DNA of 64,000 bases from Ampullaceana balthica (lineage: Eukaryota; Mollusca; Gastropoda; Lymnaeidae). Each line of letters opens with the position of its first letter. Position 1 is the first letter of the stretch. The position numbers were made by a program, and so were the translations under genes. Location of the stretch: contig CALYLW010001004.1 of assembly GCA_944989445.1 (NCBI GenBank), forward strand, positions 27,501 through 91,500, written 5' to 3'. Of this stretch, positions 9,982-22,542 are shown piece by piece. The notes below the pieces were generated by a model. That model had not been told where the DNA came from. It searched no databases and saw only the letters and a program-made list of their open reading frames with translations.

Positions 9982-12376
9982 CTTAAAAATCCAAGTGACA
10001 GAAACAGATAAATAAATTGTAATACTGAAAAAAAAATTAATGAAAGTAATCAATTCCTTTGTCTTAAAAATAACTGCCGGGTAAAAAAGTTAAAAGCAAT
10101 TACAAAAATAAATTTAATGATACTAATCCTAGTACAGTCAAACTACTTTGGGCTTTGGTAACTAATACAACCTACGATTATTATAGTACTTCATTACAAT
10201 TGATCTAGCTATTTTATAACAAACTATTTTTTTTTCGTTTACAAATATATTGTTGTATCCATACAAAATCTAAAAATATCCTTTAAACGTGTCTTAAATT
10301 TATTTAGACTATTCTACTTTAAACTGAATATAATCAAATAACTCAACCTCCCTGTTTAAATAAAGATGGCCGCCATTTATCCGATTATAATAAATTACAT
10401 GGGTTATCACGTGGTGACCGTCATTATTAATTTTTAAAGTGGTCAGTGATGTTGGCTGATTGTAGGAGCACGCTAGATTAGCCACGCTCACACCATGTTC
10501 TCGCTTTTCAATGATTTTATGTTTATTTCAACAGTTTGTCACTCCTATGCTTGTCTTCTTATGGGGTTTATTTTTTCAAAGACATTTTAGCACATGTTAT
10601 TATACATTGCACATACACACATTAGGATTAATATATGAATTCAAAATTTGTAAAAAACAGATGATCACACACGAAAACAATACGCTAACAGACCAAGTTA
10701 TAAAACATACTAATGCATAGGACTGAAATGCCAGGTCACAAAGGAATTTCCAGGAAAAAGTGACTTCCTCTTTCTGCGTCACTTGTTATGCCAAATGTCA
10801 CTTGATAAGGGAGCATTTTTTTTTACATTTTCGCTTATTATGCGAATACCTCGTTATGAGAGATTCTCCCTATAAGAGATTCCACTATATTTTAAAAATC
10901 TGATTTAAAACAGGGAAAAAAATGCTTTTCAAACCTGAACTCAAGTGTTGGATGTCCAAATGTATAGAATAAAAGGTTAAAAAAACTGACACTATGTTAT
11001 AAATAATAATGAAAAATGAAACAAATGTCCCTTTGATATTCTCTTTAAAGTGGCAAACAAAAAGTGAATGGTTTTGTTAAAAATTGAAAACATGTTAATA
11101 TGAAATCCCTTTCATTAAAAAAAATATAATCATTAAATTAAGATGCAAATTATCAGTATCTATATACAGATATCAAAAATGCATAACATGACATTAGCTA
11201 AGATAATAGATTACTTTTTATGAGAAATTAAGTTTAAATGTGTTAGACCTTCTACTGGAAAGAACATAAATAAATACATTATATACAGAGATATTGGAAC
11301 AGATGAAAAATTCAATATTTTCGTGAATGAAAAAAATATGATAACCATTTACTGAGCATTGTGAGCAAAACATTATTGAAAATAACAAAACTAAAATGTT
11401 TTCCCCTTATCCTCATACAATGACTTTAATCCATTACTGCCACTGATGTATCAGAATAGAAATTCTGTATCTTTACAGCAGCCTTTAAACGTGTGCTTTT
11501 ACCATTAGCATTAATTATATTTTATTTTATAATTATAAGTAAACTAGTTGAGCACAAATTAACTACTAGATGTATTTTAATATTCTAACAAAAAATTGTC
11601 AAAAGAATAATTAACCAATATTGACAATATTTAATTTTAATAAAGGGAAAATAAATGTTCTTCATTTATTCAAAAAGTTCATATACCTGAATTTTAAAAA
11701 AATATTACAAAAAATAATCATTTAATAAATGTCATATTGTTCTTTAAATAATTATTTAATAATTTGTTATACTATTTTTGTCAAGAACAAAAAAACACCT
11801 TGGTTTAATTTAGTCTGTGTGAAAGTGAAATCAATTCTTAAACATTTTGTGTATGTGTATATCATCAGAGTTAAACACTTGAGGCAATAACATATGTATG
11901 CAATATATGTTCAATACTCATTAAGTATGCTTCTGAAGCTGTTTATACTATAAATAATAACATTTATTTAATCAATAAGTCAATAAGACTGCCCAGATGA
12001 AGGTTTTCAGAAAGAATGCATACAATTGAAGGTCTCTAAAATGGTTTTGACATAGATTATAATGAAAAGGGAAGTGGATTACAGTATTATTTCTGCTTTA
12101 ACTAAAGTGAGTGAACTTTCATTGCTTTTGAAACGATCAGTTTCTTTACTATATTTGTTTCCATTTTGTATTATTACCTGAGAATTTTTGTTTTAAAATA
12201 GATATATTTGTTTCAATAAAAAACCAATAAAAATTGTATAAGGTTCATTGTTTACTCTGGTACATTACTATATTGTGACAAACTTTCTGATTTTTTAAAA
12301 TCTACTTATAGTAAAAAATGCCAATTTTAATATACATTTATTGATATGTTCATAGTTCTAAAGAAGTTATCTATAC
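9982..12376. other. AT-rich, probably intronic DNA
   Basis: No convincing exon or complete transposon. Near 10820-10890 the minus strand reads TATAGTGGAATCTCTTATAG.., which resembles one end of a pogo/Tc1-type MITE, but no partner end was found. Confidence 0.4.
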
Positions 12377-12453
12377 TTTCCAAGCAAGGAAGTTTCAAGG
12401 ACTTTTATGTCTAAGAGGGTGTTTTTGTCCAAATCATCTTCAAACAGTTGATC
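12377..12453 (-). CDS. Possible further exon, minus strand
   Basis: Acceptor TTTTAAAG, then 25 open codons (start DQLFEDDLDKNTLLDIKVLE) and two bases before a donor-like GTATAG. The other two frames contain stops. It ends in phase 2, while the exon at 9919-9981 starts in phase 0, so at least one unseen exon would have to lie between them. The acidic, balanced composition is exon-like. Confidence 0.3.
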
Positions 12454-12862
12454 CTTTAAAAGACAAATTAATACAATACTTAGTTTAATTTTTTTTTCTT
12501 TTTTTTAAATTTCATTTTCCTCATGAATTAAAAAAAAATGTGTCTATGAATGCCTTAGGCACAGCATAGTTTGACAAAACGAATCATTTTAAAATGGTAT
12601 TTAGGCAATATATTATTTTTTTCTCTTTCCAGATGAAAACTATTATAATCTAGCTTTACAAAATACGTAGGAATCAAATTTAAATTCACATCTCAGTTTG
12701 AAAAGTAACGTTTTGGGGACATTGTCAAATGATTCCATTAGCAAAGTCAGTCTCATGAAAACAAATATATATGAATATATTTTACAGTTGAAGATAAAAG
12801 TGGGGAGGAGGTATTGCGACAAAATATTTGTAATCAAACGTTTTGGTGACAGCTCCATTTCT

Positions 12863-12991
12863 AGCAATGGAATTACTGCGACTTAACCAAATTCGCGAAT
12901 AATTAATCGTTAGTTAACGGGATCTATATAAGCGTTATAAAAATGTAATTATTCACATTTAATCGATTAACTTTGTCCCCGAGTAAACAAA
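12863..12991 (+). repeat. Direct repeat, copy 1
   Basis: Runs from agcaatggaattactgcgac through ttaacgggatct..taagcgttata to ttaactttgtccc. Nearly identical to 13771-13898, about 908 bp away in the same orientation. The intervening DNA is AT-rich and not coding, so these may be ends of a small non-autonomous element or solo copies of one repeat. Confidence 0.7.
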
Positions 12992-13770
12992 CAAAATAAG
13001 CTTGGGCATTTTTGCAATTGATTGAAAGATTTTTACTATGTAACTAAAACTTACCAAAAAAAAACAACAAACAAACAAACAAAAACAGAGATTAATCTTA
13101 GGCAAATAATTTCATTCATCAAGATATCTATTGAATGGACATAGAGTCAGTACGATACTATTCAAACGGGAAATTAATGAAGCATAAATAAATGCATTTA
13201 TAAGCCGTCAATTACTCTGAATATTTAAGCTTCTGACATAACTCTGATACCTATCTTACTTATATTTGTAATAAATAAAAATGATATTGGTGATACGTAT
13301 TATTTTAAATTATTAAGTCTTCTAAACTATTTATGGTCTGAACTTTTAAATACTTTTAGCAGTTTTTGTGCATATGTGTTCAGAATTTTCCAATACAGTA
13401 CCTTCCCTTATTTATTTATTTACTATCAAAACGTAATTCATAATTTGTATTTAACAATAAATATATGGGTAAGAAGATTGAAATGTCAGATATGCATTGA
13501 ATAAAAAAAAATGATATAGTTACCATTAGTTAACAATTACTTATAACTACTTTGAAAAAGTAAATCTAATTAAGTAGGAATTTTGAAAAAAACAAAATTG
13601 CATTTGAATACATACATGTGTGATTTATGTATACCTTTTTGGTTCCGGATCTACTTTTTCCCCTCGTATTATCATTATTTATATAGATGTGCATAATCAA
13701 ACAAAAATGTTTTCTCTGTTATTTTATGCATAGCAGAAATAATTTGCTGTGTTAAGTCACAAAATGTCGG

Positions 13771-13898
13771 AGCAATGGAATTACTGCGACTTAACCAAAT
13801 TCGCGAAATAATTAAACGTTAATTAACGGGATCTACATAAGCGTTATAAAAATGTAATTATTCACATTTAATCGATTAACTTTGTCCCAGAGTACACA
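13771..13898 (+). repeat. Direct repeat, copy 2
   Basis: Second copy of the ~128-bp repeat at 12863-12991, with a few substitutions and a one-base indel. Confidence 0.7.
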
Positions 13899-13954
13899 AC
13901 ACATTTTTTTTAATCAGTACCAGCCATAATATATATCTATATATATATATATAT

Positions 13955-14944
13955 AAGGGCTGTTATTAATTAATTTAAATTTAATCGTTAATTTTAAAAA
14001 AGTATCGATTAATTAATCGATAGTTTCGATTAAAGCCAAAGAAATAAATTTATGACGTCATTAAAATGAACATTTCTCACGGACATTGAAAATTAAGAAT
14101 CATTTGAACTAAATTTTATGACAAAAAGCGAATACTTAAGCGAATGTTTGTGCTGAAGGGGATACGTCAGCGATGTATTTGATCCTTTAAAGTAGAATTG
14201 TTTATGGCAGTGAACACAGTAAACTTTTTCACCATCTTCGACTTTGCCATCCGCAGTTAGCTTAAAAACAAAAATTTTGCTGAACTTTTAGTTATATGTT
14301 TAAATTTAACTGCGCTGCTGCTGTCAGCCATTTTTTAGTTGGCGTCTACCGGTCCACATGAAGTAATAAAATAAATGATAATATTACGCTGGAGAAGTGT
14401 GTACTTAAAAAAAAATATAAATTATTATTAACGAGCAACAAAGTACCCGTCCAAGGACGTTCCGCCACCGTACGGTGGCATGTTGTAACTCCCCTCCAAC
14501 AGCCGTCTCGACCGGCATTACATGTGCATCGCGTCAAAAATACTATTCATTATAGTTAAAATAAATAACTCGTAAAAACAGAGCTTTTTGCTATAAATCC
14601 CAAAGCGCATAACTCAAAATAAATGTCTTTGGAAAAAATACTGCACCAAAAATAACTCGTTTTGAACGTCCGCGTAAACGTGTTCAATATGGTTGGCTGT
14701 AGGAGTCATATGTGTTTGAGGGACCAATCGCTATAGATGACCGGACAGAACGGACAGAAAGGACAGAAACTTGCCTTTTATTATATAGGATTATTATAAT
14801 TAATGATTTATTAATAAAAAAATTAGAATATATATAAATATTTTATTTAATTTTAATCGAATTGTTTATCGATTAAAATAATTTTAATCGATTAAAATTT
14901 TTAACGATTTATCGAGAAATAAATCGTTAATTTCCGCAGCCCTT
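13955..14944 (-). mobile_element. hAT derivative with BED zinc-finger remnant
   Basis: Ends are aagggctgtta on the left and cagccctt on the right, with subterminal copies of ttaatcgttaa / cgattaat, as in four other elements of this window. On the minus strand, near 14140-14265, it encodes DGKVEDGEKVYCVHCHKQF followed by ..LTYPLQHKH, a BED-type C2H2 finger at the N-terminus of many hAT transposases. A start-like MADSSSAVKFKHITK lies upstream but a stop separates the two parts. It also carries a ~380-bp internal block (14410-14790) shared with the 58887-60459 copy. The ends lie in a TA run, so the target duplication cannot be read. Confidence 0.75.
14464..14479. repeat. 16-nt perfect palindrome
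   Basis: gccaccgtacggtggc, a perfect inverted repeat near one end of the internal block (14410-14790). The other end of the block reads TCCTATATAATAAAAGGCA on the minus strand. A hairpin near one end with TC at the other resembles a Helitron; the match is suggestive only. The copy at 59354 has a slightly broken hairpin. Confidence 0.6.
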
Positions 14945-15465
14945 CTTCCTTATTTTCTTCTTTTAGTGCACTTTCTATATATATATATAAATATCACTCA
15001 CATAAGCACACTCAAATATTTTATTTATATCGTATAGTATACAAATTTAAACTTAAATAAAAGATGTAAATAATTATCTACTGCTGCGCTTATAGATTAT
15101 TTAAATTTCCAAAATGTATAATTTAGAAATTTTCAGCTTATTCATCATTTACTTAAATTTCAAAAAAACCATAAATTTAATGAAGTAAATTTTAAGGTAT
15201 CTTCTTTATCAATGGATTAAAATAAGGGTAACCAAACTTTTTATACAGTTGGCCGGGTTACTAAAAAAATAACGAGTACATGATGCATTACTTTTCTAGA
15301 TGATAAACTAGTTTAAGTAAGCCTTCCATGTTAATCGTGGGTCAATGTAGAACATTATAAAAAGCAACAGAAACAAGAAACAAACAAAAAATATACAACC
15401 AAAATATTTTTTTCTTTAAAAAAAATATATAAAAGAAGGCAAACCAAACAAAATATATATAGTTA
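14945..15465. other. AT-rich DNA, no gene seen
   Basis: Contains a short TA run near 14980 and a worn hAT-end-like stretch near 15230. Nothing else recognised. Confidence 0.4.
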
Positions 15466-18400
15466 CTAGCAGACCCGTCGTGCGTTGCAACGATCAAAGT
15501 AAAAAGTAATAAATTTAAAGAAACCAACGAGTGGTATGTTTAAAAACAATTCTGAAGAAACCTTCGTGGAAGTGTGAAAAAAAATCCAAGTTTCATAGCA
15601 AACGGATAAATAAATTAATAGTTAAATAGCGTACACAAGAAGAAACGATATTAAGGGCTCCGGCCCCAAAATGAACGATAATATAGTTTTTTATTGCCAT
15701 TGTACTCAAGCCAAATTCCTCAATATCGTGTAAAATTGAATAGGGAATACAATGATTAAAGTTCAGTAAAAAGACTTTGGGGCCCCCAGCTTCGAAGGAA
15801 TGAAATTAAGAGTTCAGTGCCCTATAGTAATACAGGCTCTTAAGTTTTTATATTCTACGTTTTGTCAAAATCCAGTTATTTTCTCATATCTAACTCTTCA
15901 AACTACTTTTTATATACCTACAATAGGGGGAAAATAACATTAAGGGGCCCCTGGCCCATTCGGTGCAAGAGGCCAATTTCAAAAACCTGTTCATTTTAGT
16001 TCATTTTTATTGTGGCTATATTTCTCAAGATCTTTAAAAAGTAAATAGGAAAAAATATCTTAGACATATACGAAAAAAGACATTTGGGGCCCCCGGACCC
16101 GAAGATATTGGCATTAGAAGTTCAGTGTCTATAGTATTTTAATATAGGCTACCAAGTTTTTGTATGTAACGTTTGGTGAAGATCTATACATTTACTAAGT
16201 AGCTAACGTTGAAACTAATTTTTATACAGCTGATATAAGACAAAAAATGACATTAAGGGCCCCAGGGCCCATTGTGGGCAAGATATAAATTTTAAAACAA
16301 CTGCTTATTTCAAATTTGTATAATAATTGATACATGTGTCATAATTTGTCAAGATTGTTAATGACTGAATGGTGAATAAAATCTTAAACTTTTAAGAAAT
16401 GTGAATTTTTTGGCCCCCAGCCCAAAGGAATGAATGTGAGCAGTTTAGTGCCCTATAGTATTTTAATATTGGCTCTCAATGTTGTCATATACAAAGTTTG
16501 GTTAAGATCCAACAATTTACACGGTAGCTAACGCATAAACTAATGTTTATCTATCATATATAACCCAAAAAGACATTAAGGGCCCCGGGGCCCATTCTGT
16601 GCAAGATATAAAGTTCAAAACCCCTGTTCATTTCAATTTATATAATAATTGATACATGTGTCATAATTTGTCAAGATTGTTAATGACTGAATGGTGAATA
16701 GAATGTTAAACGTTTAAGAAATATGAATTTTTCGGCCCCCAGCCCCAATGGAATGAATATTAGCAGTTTAGTGCCCTATAGTATTTTAATATTAGCTATC
16801 AAATTGTCATATACAAAGTTTGGATAAGATCCAACAATTTACACAGTAGCTAGCGCTTAAACTAATTTTATATAGCTCATGTAAACAACAAATGACATTA
16901 TGGGCCCCCGCGGCCCCAAGAGTGTTAAATTTAGAAACAAATGTTGCCAGTTACCATCCCAGGTAGGTACTCAACAGTCTCCAAAAAATTCACGATGATC
17001 GGATGAATAGTTTAGTCAGCTATAAAGGACATGCACACACAAAGACATACTTTGATTTATATATAACAGATATAAGAAAAAAAAAGACATTTAGGGCCCA
17101 AGGGCCCATTTGGTGATAGATGTAAATTTCAAAAACCTTTTCATTTTAATTAAGTTTCCTCATAGATATATTCCTCAAGATCGTGAAAAATTGAATGGAG
17201 GAAAATACATTAAACATATACGAAGAAAAGACATTGGGGGCCCCCGGCCCCGAAGGAATGGACATTTGAAGTTATGTGCCCTATAGTATTTTAATGTGGG
17301 CTACCAAGTTTTTGTATTCAAATTTTGGTTTAGACCCATTCATTTACTCAGTAGCTAACGCATAAACTAATTTTTATATATCTTATATAAGCAAAAAAAG
17401 ACATTAAGGGCCCCGGGGTCCATTCAGTGCAAGATATAATGTTCAAAACACCTGTTCATTTCAAATTGTATAATAATGGATACATGTGTCATTATTTGTC
17501 AAGATTGTTAATGACTGAAGGGTGAATAAAATCTTAAACGTTTAAGAAATATGAATTTTTGGGCCCCCAGCCCCAAAGGAATGACTTTTTGCAGTTCATT
17601 GCCCTATAGTATTTTAATATTGGCTATCAAGTTGTCATATACAAAGTTTGGTTAAGATCCAACAATTTAAACAGTAGCTAGCGCTTAAACTAATTTTTGT
17701 AAAGCTCATATAAGCAAAAAATTTTATTATGGGCCCCCGGTGCCCCATTAGTGTTAAATTTAGAACAAAAAAGGTTACCAGTTACCATTCCAGGTAGGTT
17801 CTCAAAAGTCTCCAAAAATTTCATGACGATCGGATGAATGGTTTAGTCAGCTATAAAGGACATGTACACACACACACAGACATACTTTGATTTTTATATA
17901 GCTCATGTAAACAACAAATGACATTATGGGCCCCCGCGGCCCTAAGAGTGTTAAATTTAGAAACAAATGTTGCCAGTCAACATCCCAGATAGGTACTCAA
18001 CAGTCTCCAAAAATTTTACGACGATCGGATGAATAGTTTAGTGAGCTATAAAGGACATGCACACACACAGACATACTTTGATTTATATATAATAGATATA
18101 AGAAAAAAAAGACATTTAGGGCCCAAGGGCCCATTTGGTGATAGATGTAAATTTCAAAAACCTTTTCATTTTAATTAAGTTTCCTCATAGATATATTCCT
18201 CAAGATCGTGAAAAATTGAATGTGGGAAAATACATTAAACATATACGAAGAAAAGACATTGGGGGCCCCCGGCCCCGAAGGAATGGACATTTGAAGTTAT
18301 GTGCCCTATAGTATTTTAATATGGGCTACCAAGTTTTTGTATTCAAATTTTGGTTTAGACCCATTCATTTACTCAGTAGCTAACGCATAAACTAATTTTT

Positions 18401-18930
18401 ATATATCTTATATAAGCAAAAAAAGACTTTAAGGGCCCCGGGGCCCATTCAGTGCAAGATATAAAGTTCAAAACACCTGTTCCTTTCAATTTGTATAATA
18501 ATGGATACATGTGTCATTATTTGTCAAGATTGTTAATGACTGAAGGGTGAATAAAATCTTAAACGTTTAAGAAATATGAATTTTTGGGCCCCCAGCCCCA
18601 AAGGAATGAATATTAGCAGTTTAGTGCCCTATAGTATTTTAATATTGGCTATCAAGTTGTCATATAATAAGTTTGGTTAAGATCCAACAATTTAAACAGT
18701 AGCTAGCGCTTAAACTAATTTTTATAAAGCTCATATAAGCAAAAAATGACATTATGGGCCCCCGGTGCCCCATTAGTGTTAAATTTAGAAAAAAAAGTTG
18801 TCAGTTACCATCCCAGGTGGGTATTCAACAGTCTCCCAAAATTTAATGACGATCGGATGAATGGTTTAGTCAGCTATAAAGGACATGCACACACAAACAC
18901 ACACACACACAGACATATTTTGATTTTTAT
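15466..18930 (+). repeat. GGGCCC-rich repeat array 2
   Basis: Begins ctagcagacccgtcgtgcg, like array 1, and consists of the same two block types. The tail 'gatcggatgaat(a/g)gtttagt..agctataaaggacatg' followed by (ca)n occurs near 16995, 17828, 18020 and 18850. Short open stretches over the GGGCCC blocks are not conserved and look non-coding. The alternating tail spacing (about 830 and 195 bp) comes from the duplication described separately. Confidence 0.8.
16871..18925 (+). repeat. Recent ~1,026-bp tandem duplication inside array 2
   Basis: 16871-17896 and 17897-18925 align end to end: tatagctcat starts both at 16871 and 17897, and cagatataagaaaa near 17067 recurs near 18089 as tagatataagaaaa. 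The copies differ only at scattered bases by eye, much less than the other units of the array, so this duplication is younger. Confidence 0.8.
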
Positions 18931-20030
18931 ATATGTAGATAGAAGATATGAAACCTAGTGCACACATGTCCAAATCTCAAAACCTAAGCAGCAAAAAATG
19001 TTGGTGAGATTTTAAAAACTTATGGTGATTGAGTGTATGCTCCCTCTCCCCCTTATTGAAGTTCACAGAATATTTGACTGGTTTCAGTAAACTAGAAATA
19101 TATAATTATATCCAAAAGAATGGCTTCTTTTGAAAAGTGCAGTATAAGAACAGGGTAATTATCATTTTAAACTCTCCCAAACGAGGTCTTTTCAACTACA
19201 GAAAAACATCCTCACTCCGGCCATGTTTTTTCTTCCACACTTTTAAAACATCGACGCTGATTTCACAGTTGATTATACTCTTGAAAAACTTTTAGCACTT
19301 CTATCAAAATATATTCTCCAGTTGTTGTTCAATGCATGTTGGTTACAGATTACAAAAATCCCATTATAAAAAAAGGGATTTTGGGGGCCTTACTAAAAAA
19401 TTCATAACTTTTGAAACCACTTGAGCTAGAAATTTGATCTTGGCGCTCTCTTAAACCATTCACTTTGATCTATAAAACGTTATTACTTTTAAATTGTTAA
19501 ACTGGTTTTGAAATGTTCATCCAATTGGCCGGTAATTTCTTCTTTCAGCGCCTATCACAACTCATTACTCTTTGCAACTATTCTTTTGCATGTAAATAGA
19601 TATTTCTAATTAATATGATAGTAGCATGTATAAGATCAAAGTTGTGAAACGTTTAAAGTTTATAAATATTCATACAAATGTGTATTGATGTTTCGCAGCC
19701 TTGTACATGATAGAGAGTTTTGATGAGTGCCCCACTTTTTATGTGCAGTGGATAGGTTCACGGATTTCACATATAATTATAGATAATTTTTATTTTCTTC
19801 TGTTAGTGCACGTTCTATATGTAATTAAAAGCGTTTCCTTTTTATATAAAGATTTTTTAAAATTATTTTATTTTCTCCTTTTTAGTATCAACATTTTTTA
19901 AATTCAATTTTTCGTCATTATCAATTTTAATTTAATTATTTAAACTTCATTGTCAATACACTTAAATGTGATAGTGGTAAAATAAAGATTGTTAATTACA
20001 AATGTATGTGTAAAAACAAAACAGTTGCCC
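18931..20030. other. AT-rich DNA, no gene seen
   Basis: No exon-like or transposon signature recognised. Confidence 0.4.
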
Positions 20031-20036
20031 CAACTG

Positions 20037-20107
20037 AAACTTGAATCCCCGTACCTCTAAGACGGAAATCAATCACACTATCTATCCATTCGCTAAGCAA
20101 GGCTTGA
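20037..20107 (-). other. tRNA-like sequence (tRNA pseudogene or SINE head)
   Basis: Minus strand: CTTAGCGAATGGATAG (A-box-like) and, about 45 nt later, GGGGATTCAAG (B-box-like), separated by a possible anticodon arm. The cloverleaf is incomplete and no acceptor stem closes, so it is not a working tRNA gene. A second tRNA-like stretch lies at 39323-39396. Confidence 0.35.
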
Positions 20108-21530
20108 CGAATTGCATTCTTTTTTTAAAACTTTAATAGTATCGCTTATCCCACAATCCACTTCTGACGTCAACACATTGAAATTGCTTGTAACCCTCTA
20201 TGTCGAATTGACGTGTGGTTCATCGGTGTGATAAAAACACAAACATAAATAGAGACAAACTAAAAAATGCATTAATTTAATTACGGTACATTCCATCAAT
20301 CTGAAATTTTAATACAATGCATTGTCATCCAAGATCTATCGGTAGTAACATTTTGGGATCTCTACGACCATAAGAAGTGGTTTAATTTTACTTTACAAGA
20401 TTTGACGGATACAAACATTGTGACTTAAATATTGAATTAAAGCGTGTAAAAATCAAATAAACTTATTATTAAATATATTTTAACATTAAAATAAATATTA
20501 TATTATTGTTCAAATTAAACTACTGTTTTATAATTTATACGATATACGAAATTGTATATTTCATGCATCTTCTGTGATTTACGGCGATATTGTTGCATGC
20601 CAATGGAGAAACATTATTTCTTAAAAGTTATCCTTTTTTGTGTTGCCCAATTGGATTTTTGTTTGTTCATTCTGCTAAGTTGCGGATGCGGCACTCACCT
20701 GGGTATATATCTCAGCGCATTTTGTGTCCTCTTTCTTTTTTGCGGGGGCGGCACTCTATAACAATAACGAAACAGTAAATTTAAAAATTAATTTTAAATA
20801 ATTAACATTTTTTTTTAAAATGATTTTCAAAAGAGTAAATATTATTTAAATTTGAAAATTAAAGCTTAGTGGTATTTGTCAGTTAATGATATTAAAACAT
20901 TTTTATTCATCTGTATAATTTATAGCATTCGTTGCTGTCCATAAATGACTTCACGCACTTAGGGTGAGTGGAAAGGAGTCACGTATTTGTTTATATGCGT
21001 AAAGATAGGAGGAAGGGTGGTTATATGAAATGTGACGTCACAATTATTTGGGCAACACTTTAAATAAAAGTTTCAGCTTTTCCTGCACTCCTTTTCGATA
21101 CATGTTTTCTCCTACGAAATTAGAGTGCAGACTTACACAAAAAAACATACTTAAAGACAAGAACGTGATTTCAAACATGCTCATTCAATACTTAAATGCC
21201 CGGAATAAAGTGATTTGAAACAGGCTCATTTTTAAATATGAAATACATCTTTTATCGGGGGGGGGGACTAACTGTTAGTGACAAATAATTAAATTGGTTT
21301 TATTTACTCATTAACTCATTCAAAACAATAAGGGAGAGAGAGAGAGTGCACTTTTTTCCATTCATGATATGTGTTACATAGACATTTCCTGTAACAGGGT
21401 AATGTCGAAATGCAAACACCCCCTGCATACATTTTAAAGCTAATTCTTATATTCCGGTAACGTGAGGTCACAAGTAAGTATCACATAAAGGATTCCTTAA
21501 AAGAAATATCTTACCTTTAAGATATGAAAT
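20108..21530. other. AT-rich DNA with poly-G/C runs
   Basis: No coding region recognised. There are dinucleotide and homopolymer runs near 21257 (G) and 21336 (GA), and a tgacgtca-containing stretch near 21031 that resembles 25218 and 25586. Confidence 0.4.
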
Positions 21531-21534
21531 ACTC

Positions 21535-22155
21535 TTAAACAGGATATCTATGTTCCAATACTATTAAAAGTTGATTGAAGATTTGTGTCCTAGAGAAATT
21601 GTAACGAAATTGATATTCTTTTAAATATGAGGGGGACAAGTCAGCACTTGTACCAAACTGTCTTTTCAGTTTTTCCTTATCTCCCATCCAGAGATTTTCG
21701 ATGTTTTGTGTGTGGATTGTTGGGTCGTCGGGATCAACAAAGTTTCGTTCATGTACTACTACAGAGTGAAGGAAAATACCATTAGCGCATCGATCCAAAT
21801 TTCGGTACCCCGCCCATCCATCTGTAATGATGTGAGTCACTGGTAAAACATGCTGAATTATAATGTTTTCCAGGGTTGCTGCGGTTCTGTCTGGGACTTC
21901 CACAACAAAGCATTTGCCAGATTATCTTTCAATGCCCCCAACGACCTAGTGTCCTTGACGCCAAGCGCCTCTGTGGTACTTGCGGTGAAAGTAATTCGAC
22001 TCGTCCACTTCAACAATTGTGGGCTCATCATTAGCGTCAAAGCAACCGATCATCGCCGCATTCTGAGTGAGGTTGTTATCTTTGTCCTCTCTTAGAAAAT
22101 TGAACCAGTCTGTGACAGTATTCTTATTTTGTATTTCTGCTTCGTGTTTTGTCTG
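21535..22155 (-). pseudogene. Merlin (IS1016/IS1595-like) transposase, broken
   Basis: DDE transposase of the Merlin superfamily, related to bacterial IS1595/ISXO2 transposases. Reading the minus strand from about 22155: KNTVTDWFNFLRED, AAMIGCFDANDEPTIVEVDES (first catalytic Asp region), HRKYHRGAW, VVGGIER, then ITDGWAGYRNLD (second Asp region), HSVVVHERNFVDPDDPTIHT and QNIENLW (catalytic Glu region). The frame is continuous except for two in-frame stops, TAG at 21946-21948 and TAA at 21922-21924, so only point mutations broke it in this part. The N-terminus upstream of about 22155 is lost or out of frame. Merlin-type terminal repeats were not found. Confidence 0.88.
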
Positions 22156-22283
22156 ATCCTGCAGGAATGTGAAGGGCTAAACTTCGGGTAACAAGGGTTG
22201 GCAATTTAAGGACTGGGAGATGTTATATTATTATTTATAAGAATTATAAGCAATACTATTACATGGTCACTATGGACTTCTCC

Positions 22284-22293
22284 CACTTACGAA
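22284..22293. repeat. Target-site duplication of mini-Penelope, left
   Basis: cacttacgaa, identical to 22543-22552. Confidence 0.75.
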
Positions 22294-22542
22294 ATGTTTA
22301 AAATGTAAACAGCATGAAACAAATCAGCGAACGTTTCGGTAAAGAGCCTTCCTCAACGAATAAACAGTACACAAATAAAAATAATATAAATAAATAAAAA
22401 CTTAACTGCGTCGAAATCCAAAGAGTCAATGAAAGCCATCTTCGCTGTTTTGTTACGTCCTGTCAGGCTAACTCATATCCTGTTTACATGTTATCCATTC
22501 ACTAATCTGTAAGCCTGACTGCAGTCTCACCCAAATTATTCT
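22294..22542. mobile_element. Palindromic mini-Penelope copy (249 bp)
   Basis: Two Penelope 3' ends joined head to head with the whole coding core missing. 22322-22438 is the minus-sense arm (hammerhead-like motif on the minus strand: TTGAGGA, GGC..ACC, GAAACG), and 22441-22542 is the plus-sense arm ending gcagtctcaccc..att like the right end of the full element. A 10-bp duplication brackets it. The left arm has an internal deletion. Confidence 0.75.

Noticed and set aside
20037..20107. Functional tRNA gene
   Set aside because: A- and B-box-like elements are present but the acceptor stem does not close and no proper anticodon loop could be assigned.
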